From Syngnathus acus (Eukaryota > Chordata > Actinopteri > Syngnathiformes > Syngnathidae): DNA of 64,000 nucleotides. This document shows, piece by piece, positions 57,307-64,000 of the stretch. Numbering within the stretch: position 1 is the stretch's first letter; each line of letters begins with the position of its first letter. The notes under the pieces were generated by a model that worked only from the letters and a program-made list of their open reading frames with translations, did not search any database and was not told the origin of the DNA. The stretch covers positions 21,490,693 through 21,554,692 of the forward strand of contig NC_051088.1 in the NCBI RefSeq assembly GCF_901709675.1, given 5' to 3'. A program made the position numbers and the translations under genes.

Positions 57307-57644
57307 AGTTAAAACAGGGGTGTCAAACTCATTTTTGTCGCGGGCCGCGTTGGATTCATAGTTTCCCCCGGACGGCCATTATGACTGTCAACGTCTTCTA
57401 TATACATACAGTATAGGCTACACAACAAGCTAACAAATAACTAGCTTTGAAATCAGAGACTGGTAAAAGGATGGAAGGTAATACAATTTGCTAGCAATAT
57501 CTCTATTTTTAAAAAGTGAAGACAATTTGTAATTTTAGTAATGGCACAAAGTCATTGCAAAATTTGTCTTCGCGGGCCACATAAAATCATGTGGGGGGCC
57601 GTATCTGGGCCCCGGGCCTTGAGTTTGACACCTATAAGTGAAAA
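57307..57644. mobile_element. hAT-like non-autonomous element with near-exact 8-bp TSD
   Basis: AGTTAAAA (57307-57314) and AGTGAAAA (57637-57644) bracket a 322-bp insert and match at 7 of 8 bases. The insert starts CAGGGGTGTCAAACTC and ends GAGTTTGACACC. The interior holds GTCGCGGGCCGC and GTGGGGGGCCGTATCTGGGC. It has a single internal unit, unlike the copy at 62413. No transposase frame. Confidence 0.8.
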
Positions 57645-58740
57645 TGATCGGCCTATCCAAGTAAAACTGTATTGAGTCACATACCAGAGCACAAAGCATC
57701 AGTGCTGGCTATATCTGAATTCAAATCTCTGCTATCAGGTAAGATTAGCGCTGTCGCTAGGCGATGCAGACAGCGCCGCTAATGATTCAATCAGGCCGCC
57801 TGGCAAAATGAGGTGGAGTCTTTTTCAAAGGCCCCGGGGTTAAGTAACTCTTGCCTTCGACATCTTCCTCTGCTAAATTGAAGGAAGCGCTGCCAGGAGG
57901 GAGGATTAATTGCAAATAAAGAGGTTATCCTCCAAAAGAAAATAGGCCACTGCTCCCTCCTCCTTGGCTCAAAATAAAAAGGTCACAGGTGCTAATAGTA
58001 GTTTGAGTCCATTGTGTCTGTTAGCGAGTCGTTTTCTGGAGCTGTTCGTATAAAAAAGCCTCGACTGTCAGCTTGGACGGAGAAACGTGCCCAACATTGC
58101 TCTAATGCGAGACGGGCTTCACTGTCTTGTTTATTCAAGGTAGAATCAGCGGGCCGCTCCAAATAATTGGCCAGTTTGCGGTCAGGCTCGTGGCGCTGTC
58201 CGGCGAGCCTGCGGATGACACGTCGACACGCATCTACGCCGTGCCGAGGAAGTGGGTCGACATCAAAGTTGCTTGTGTGACGAGCGAGGAACAATGAGGT
58301 TTCACGTGGCTGGGCCGGGCCGGCCAGCCGGGCCGAAGTTTGCCATTGCAGTGGAAACAAAGGATGCATGAATTTGATCCAATGTAACTTCTCGCTTGCT
58401 TCTCGGTTCGGCCAAATGACCGAACGGCGGCTTGTGATGTTGGGTCAGGGCGGCGAAAACGACTCACTGCGGGCTCAGGAATATGAAAAGAGATCCGTCA
58501 TCGCGGGAGTTTTGTTTTTTTTGTCTGCTTTGGCAGAAAATTGCCTTAATGGCCAGATTTTGCCTCCCAAATAGGCAACAAATAAAAAGACAAAGCTCTT
58601 TTTGAAGCCGACGATACGAGCGGGGTGTGGGTCGCTTCTCTCCTTTTGATGGAACGGCTTGATCTTTAGCTCCGCCCACTTCTTCTCTTCTTGCTTTCAT
58701 GCTGTTTGCGCTGCACTTCCACACAAGTTCTACAGCAGCT
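57645..58740. other. unique sequence, no gene seen
   Basis: A consensus-like donor ATCAG|GTAAGAT at 57739 stands alone. A 125-codon - strand frame (57992-58369) has no motif. No exon was supported. Confidence 0.4.
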
Positions 58741-58870
58741 GTAAATTATTCATTCCAATAGCGGCGGCGGCGCCCCGTCCTCGTCATTTGATCAGCGGGG
58801 CCCGTTCGGCCGGGGCCCCGCCGCCTCGGAGATCCTCCCGCCCCTAATTACTGCCGTAATTGTTCAGGCA
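58741..58870. promoter_or_regulatory. candidate CNE, CpG-rich
   Basis: GTAAATTATTCATTCC is followed by a CpG-dense GC block (58760-58840) and CCCCTAATTACTGCCGTAATTG. Confidence 0.38.
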
Positions 58871-59707
58871 TCTCCTCACCGCTGGAACGGCCAAGCGGCG
58901 CTCTCACGCTGCAACTCCGAAGCCAGAAATGAGTGCCATGTGGGGAGAGACTGCAGCCCGACCACAGCAGAGAGTCTGAGGTGGCGCCTTGACGCCTGGA
59001 GCCCGCCGCCACGGCCCGAGGCTGCCAGAACCGCCGAGCGTAAGACTCGAGATGTGCCTCGCGGCCTCTCCTCTCTGATCCCGACGCTGATTTATATCTG
59101 GGAAACATCGATGACAACGTTGTGATGTTTAACAGGACGAGGGAACGCTGTGGGAACGCAGCATTGTTCTGCTCTTTGGCCGAGCTGCATTCTTGTGTCT
59201 CGGCGGGCGCGTCACATGCTTTATCCTCAGTTCTGTAGGCCAAGGCGGGCCTTTTAATCACAATGTGACATTTGCCAGCGTAATGATGGAGGCGTCGGAG
59301 TGCGTAAAATCTGCTGCCTCACCCTGATTTAAAGAGTCGGAGCCTGTAAAAGTGCTTTATTAGCTCATAAGGCGAGGAGGAGCTTTTCCACCCTTCAAAC
59401 GTGCCGAGGCTTCATCTGCATGACAGCGCTGCTTACACACCAGGCCACCTTTTCTTTCAAGCGCCACAAAATAAGCAAGAACGCACTTTGTGATGGGCCA
59501 TGAATAACGCACCATAAGCAACAATATATTTGATTTGGACTTTGGCTGAGCAGTTCTGGAACATATCCATAAAGTAGAAGAATCTGCTCATTGGCAGGAA
59601 TGCTTTTCAATGTGTGTGTTTGTGGCGCAAAATGTGAATTTGGACTCATAAACTGCCATGTGAAGCAGCTTCTTTTGAGATCGTTCTCAAAAAGAACACA
59701 TGACAAA
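58871..59707. other. unique sequence, no gene seen
   Basis: A 137-codon - strand frame (58848-59261) is arginine- and serine-rich without motifs. No splice-supported exon. Confidence 0.4.
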
Positions 59708-59770
59708 TACCGTCATTTCTGGACTATAAGCCACACCCAAATATAAGCTGCACCAGCTAGGGAAGATCCT

Positions 59771-59802
59771 GTTTGTTTGTTTGTTTGTTTGTTTGTTTGT
59801 TT
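59771..59802. repeat. (TTTG)n inside the element
   Basis: About eight TTTG units within the transposon. Confidence 0.96.
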
Positions 59803-59856
59803 ATTAATCCAGTTTTTATATTAGCCGCACTGGACTATAAGACGCAGGTGTGTATT

Positions 59857-59859
59857 TTT

Positions 59860-59946
<87 letters not shown>
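59857..59946. repeat. (TTTC)n inside the element
   Basis: About 22 TTTC units, a pure pyrimidine run, within the transposon. Confidence 0.98.
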
Positions 59947-60160
59947 CTCTATTTATCTATCCTGTTTTTATATTAGCCGCACTGGACTATAAGCCGCAGG
60001 TGTTTTATTGTTTAATGTTCATATATAAGAGAATATGCACAAATTATACAATATGATAAAAATCATGAAAGACCCATAGATAAGACGCACTGGACTTTTA
60101 AACAGCAGGGGTCAAAGCTTGTGCAAAAAGTATCGGCTATAGTCCGGAAAAAATACGGTA

Positions 60161-60619
60161 ACTGAAATCCGACATGTGAAACGAAAGTCAGAGGATGCGA
60201 CGACCCAGTTCGTGACCGACGTGGAAGTTCACGGTGACCTCATGAGGAGGATGTCACTAGCTTCCTGAGAGGGAGGCTGAGCTCAATCAGCTGCTGCTTT
60301 CAACAACATCCAAATGCTCTTGACAGGTCCCTTCCTTGGATTTTCGTTCCGCCATCTTGCAGTCATTCACGTGTTCAGAAACCGCCAGCGCAAGTCCAAT
60401 CAAATCAGCCGCTCCCATCGGCACCCATTGACACATTTTGGAGATGTTGAAAAGCAAGGCGCAATCTCGTGTCTGCAGTAAATATAGCTCACAAGCAGAG
60501 ACTTTCCCGCCATATAATTAGCAAAGTATGTTCCCAAAGTGCATGTAAGGCGCTCGCACATGACGAAAGAAGCTCGCTGACCTCGAATGCTTCATGTCAG
60601 AGTTGGAGTGAGACCTCCT
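60161..60619. other. unique sequence
   Basis: No exon was supported. Confidence 0.4.
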
Positions 60620-60702
60620 GGATGGATGGATGGATGGATGGATGGATGGATGGATGGATGGATGGATGGATGGATGGATGGATGGATGGATGGATGGATG
60701 GA
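60620..60702. repeat. (GGAT)n microsatellite
   Basis: About 20 uninterrupted GGAT units. Confidence 0.98.
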
Positions 60703-62404
60703 CTCGATGTCGCGACGCAAACACACGGGTGACGCTTTCGCACCTCAACCTCTCTTCATTCTCAGGAGCGCTTCACTTGGCGGACTGGCGACCTTTAAGG
60801 ACCGAGCGATGATTTTGCTAATGAACTCTGCGCTTCTTAGCAAACCTGTCAGGGCTGTCAACAGAATTTACCATCTGACATACTCGAGAAGGAAAAGGAG
60901 GGAAGGTGCAAGGTGGCTCCTTCGTCTTGAACTGGCTTGATGCGGAAAATGCAATCATTAGCAAGTTTGGCGGCGCAGGTGGCGGCCGGGGCGGCGTTCG
61001 AATTGGAGGCGGGTGTCACAACACACTGACGATGAAGATGTAACTCCTCTCAGAAGAGTTTTAGATGTTGTTTTTCACTTCATGCTTGTTGTTTCGCAAA
61101 AATCAAAAGCTAAAGTGATATTGTTCCGCAATATCTGAATTTGCAGATTCCTGTTTGATAATTTTGTGAATTTGATGATCAATTTCACAATCTGAAGTTC
61201 CTTACTAGTTTCTCAGTCCAGTATTTATTCTTGTAATATTTTTTTCTTTCTGTAACTATAACACCTCATTGTTTCGAAAAGACGCTTAATTTACACTACA
61301 TATACTTAAGCTAAACAGGCTAGCGTATTTTTTCTCAGCTAGCATACACGTGGCGTTGCTGCACCTTCCTCGGCTAAATATTCAAAGACTTTTTTAGGGT
61401 TAAGAAAACATTTTTTTTCATTTAAATTGAGTCTTTAAACTTATATTCGGACACACAATTTTGAAGAAGCTGTGGAGGGAACTACGTGGAAATTATTGAA
61501 GCGGATGGGATTCTAGTGTGTGTGTGTGCTAGCGTTGTACATGAGCGGGCCCGTTAGCAGAGTCGACAGCTCACTGATGTTCCATCAAAGCGAGCGGCGC
61601 TGCAGGTAGAGCTTGTAAAGGCTTTGCTTTGAGAGTACCTGTCATCACGCATCAGGAGATTACAGCACCTTTTACAGCGGGCTGGCTCGGTGCTCCAAAA
61701 GCCGCCGCCGCCGCTACTGCCGTCTGCAAAGAAAGACATCAATGAGGGAGCTTCGGATCATGTTTGCCATTTAAAACAAAAGAGGCAGAAAGTTGTCACG
61801 GAGCGTCTTCCAGCATCGGGTTTTTCATTTTTGGTGCAAACCGATGCTGCGACAAAAAAATGTAACGTTGATGATTTGATCACGTCAAACCGCTTCGACT
61901 GGACTTTTTGAATAATGCCGTTTGAACGTGTTATGTTGGGTTGAGGAAAAAGGGCCGACCAGGAATTGCAAGACACGTCGGACCTCGAATAGAATAAAAA
62001 TTAAATGATGGTTCCTTGGGTAATCCTTAGTGACCCGTAAGCACGGCCCGTCTCCCCCTACCCCCGGGCGAGTCTTAATGCGCTCTGGTGTCTCTTTCCA
62101 CCGAAGTGACGTGTGGAACTCCATAAATGTGATTTAGAGTGTTTGTGCGCGGAATGAGCAAACACATGAGCACGGCTTCAGCTCGCATCAGGCCGGCGAG
62201 GATGAAGAGGAAGCTGGTAAGCGGAGAAAGCGCTTACTTGTGCGCACACGGAAAGGGAAGGCGAAGGTGGAGGCGGTCCCGAGGCCGCCGGAGATTCTGA
62301 GAACGACAACTTTGAAGGTTGAAAAATTGTGCTTGTCGCTTTATTGGGCATAGCACACAATGAGCGTGGTTTTTTTTTTCTGACGTAGTGCCAACATCCG
62401 GACC
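60703..62404. other. unique sequence, no gene seen
   Basis: A CCG run near 61703-61716. AT-rich at 61080-61460. No splice-supported exon or strong CNE texture. Confidence 0.4.
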
Positions 62405-63042
62405 GACTAAATCAGGGGTGTCAAATTTATTTTCGTTACGGGTCACGTTGTAGTCAGTTTCCCTCGGAGAGCCATAATGACAATGACAGTATAGGCTACG
62501 CAACAAACAGATGAATAACTAGTTTTGAAATCAGAGACTTGTAAAAAATGTTCAAATAGTTTAAAAAGATGAATGGTAATAAAAATTGCTAGCAATATCT
62601 CTTACAATTTGTAATTTTAGTAATGACAAAGTCATTGCAAAATTTGTCGACGCAGGCCACAGAAAATGATGTGGCGGGCCGTAATCAGAGACTCGTAAAA
62701 ACTGCTCATATCATTTAAAAAAATAAATGGTAATAAAAATTGCTAGCAATATCTCTATTCTTAAAAAGTGAAGTTAATTTGTAATTTTAGTCATTGCAAA
62801 ATTTGTCTTCGCGGCCCGCAGAAAATGATGTGGAGGGCCGGAATCAGAGACTAGTAAAAACTGTTCAAATAGTTTAAAAAGATGAATGGTAATAAAAACG
62901 GCTAGCAATATCCCTATTTTTAAATAGTGAAGACAATTTGTAATTTTAGTCATTGCAAAATTTTTCTTCGCGGGCCACAGAAAATGATGTGGCGGGTCGT
63001 ATCTGGCACCCGAACCTTGACTTTGACACCGATGTACTAAAT
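62405..63042. mobile_element. hAT-like element with internally triplicated unit
   Basis: GACTAAAT (62405-62412) and TACTAAAT (63035-63042) match at 7 of 8 bases around a 622-bp insert starting CAGGGGTGTCAAATTTATTT. The interior has three tandem units starting AATCAGAGACT at about 62529, 62683 and 62842 (154-160 bp each). Each carries GAATGGTAATAAAAA-type sequence, GCTAGCAATATC and GGGCCACAGAAAATGATGTGG-type ends. The related copy at 57315 has one unit. Confidence 0.82.
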
Positions 63043-64000
63043 GATGACACTGATGACTTTCTACAGCCTACAGCACTCCGTATCAATGCTCCGGCCGGCC
63101 GCGTCACGTTTCAGCAACTCCCGTACTCATCCGCTCGGTTGCGGCGTGTGCAAACAAAAAAAAAAAAAACGTGCCCTTTTGACCGCCTGCTTGGGCTAAA
63201 TCACAACGGACTGCAGAAAGTGACTTGGGCGAGGCGTGATGGGATTATTCCAAGATGGTGACCTTGTTGGACACTGTTGTGTTCCCAGCAGATGAAGAAT
63301 AGAAGACATCAGCGCTGATCCCATCACGCTGGGATCATCCGTCAGATTACTTGGCACTCTGCTGTCCAAATTCCTATAATTACCTTCCGACTTTGTTTAC
63401 ATCAGAAAAACCCAGGCCGGATGCTAAATGTACATCGCTAATGGTAGCAAGACGAAAACCTTTGAATAAAAGCTCACGTGTGTTAAGTGACGTCTCCTTT
63501 GCTTAGATTTGACTTTTATTTGGCACGTGAAAACCTTTAAGGCGTTTAAAATATGGCGCCCGGGTTTTCTCGAGGCAGGATGCTCATAACTCTTGTGTTT
63601 TGAAGGTAAAAGTGGAGAGCGCTTGATTCCACGCTGGCTCTATTTTTAGTTTGACATCTGAAGCATCCACGGAGTCTAAATGTGGGAAAAGCCTGTCCGC
63701 CTTCCTCCCTTAGCGTCTGATGATTCCCAGCAAGCCCCGCGTGTGTGTACATGTGTGCGTGTGCGTGCACGTGTGGGTGTGAGAATACATGAGAGTGTGT
63801 GAATGGACAGCAGAGGACTGTGGGAGGACTTCCTCTGTGGATCCTCTCTGTTTTCTTTTCAGAGAATGACATTCCGAAGCTGTTTCACTTTTCAGGCAGG
63901 AAGTGAAAAGCATCCCATCGTGATTAAAACCAGCAACGGCAACAGATCAGCTCCAGCGCCGCCGCCGAGTTTGGAGTGTTGACACAAAGTCAAACACTGC
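63043..64000. other. unique sequence, no gene seen
   Basis: Poly-A at 63157-63169 and a GT-rich patch at 63742-63775. No exon or strong CNE texture is evident before the window ends. Confidence 0.4.

Larger units (their letters stand above)
59708..60160. mobile_element. TA-flanked TIR element containing microsatellites
   Basis: TA-CCGTCATTTCTGGACTATAAG on the left is inverted relative to CTATAGTCCGGAAAAAATACGG-TA on the right. The interior repeats ATTAGCCGCACTGGACTATAAG twice. It belongs to the same broad family as 38273-38550. No transposase frame. Confidence 0.78.

Noticed and set aside
58848-59261. 137-codon open frame on the minus strand
   Set aside because: Arg/Ser-rich, no motif, no splice support, in CpG-containing DNA.
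59773-59976. Hydrophobic Phe/Leu/Ser open frame resembling a membrane protein
   Set aside because: It is the translation of the TTTC and TTTG microsatellites inside a transposon.

Overview
This window looks like nuclear DNA of a ray-finned (teleost) fish. It is almost entirely non-coding. It has long (GT)n, (GATA)n, (GGAT)n and (TTTC)n microsatellites and small non-autonomous DNA transposons of types common in teleosts (hAT-like with 8-bp target duplications, and TIR elements flanked by TA). It also has many AT-rich, homeodomain-motif-rich islands separated by plain unique sequence, and eukaryotic splice and core-promoter signals. There are no closely packed genes, ribosome-binding sites, operons, tRNAs, rRNAs or CRISPR arrays. 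I cannot name the species or the locus.

Protein-coding evidence is slight. Two short stretches look like real exons. One is a possible terminal exon on the + strand at 1601-1743, with a strong acceptor, 46 codons and a stop. The other is a possible internal exon on the - strand at 50131-50366, with 78 codons of coding-like sequence, directly beside a large GATA tract. I did not recognise either protein. A third candidate (56832-56923, +) has good splice sites on both sides but an in-frame stop. The many other open frames of 60-186 codons look like chance frames or read through microsatellites.

The best candidate transcription start is the CpG-rich segment at about 25.3-27.5 kb. It holds an NRF1-like site, a donor matching GTAAGT at 26814, a 346-bp intron with a branch point and polypyrimidine tract, and a 75-nt second exon (27160-27234) ending at GTGAGC. 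This would be a + strand transcript that is non-coding or still in its 5' UTR. A second candidate at about 22.1-22.6 kb has a CTATAAAAGG TATA box below two perfect palindromes. A third promoter-like motif at 31650-31676 is a CCAAT box between two inverted GC boxes.

Layout: 0-1.7 kb is the end of a possible upstream gene. From 1.8 to 25 kb is a desert with many candidate conserved non-coding elements (CNEs). From 25 to 27.5 kb is the CpG-rich start region. From 27.5 to 50 kb the desert continues, with hAT-like and TA-flanked elements and local tandem duplications. At 50.1-50.4 kb is the - strand exon. From 50.4 to 64 kb are more candidate CNEs and transposon remnants. The arrangement fits a regulatory block around a developmental gene, where exons of bystander genes lie among distal enhancers. 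That reading is inference: no conservation could be computed here, and every CNE call rests on sequence texture alone.
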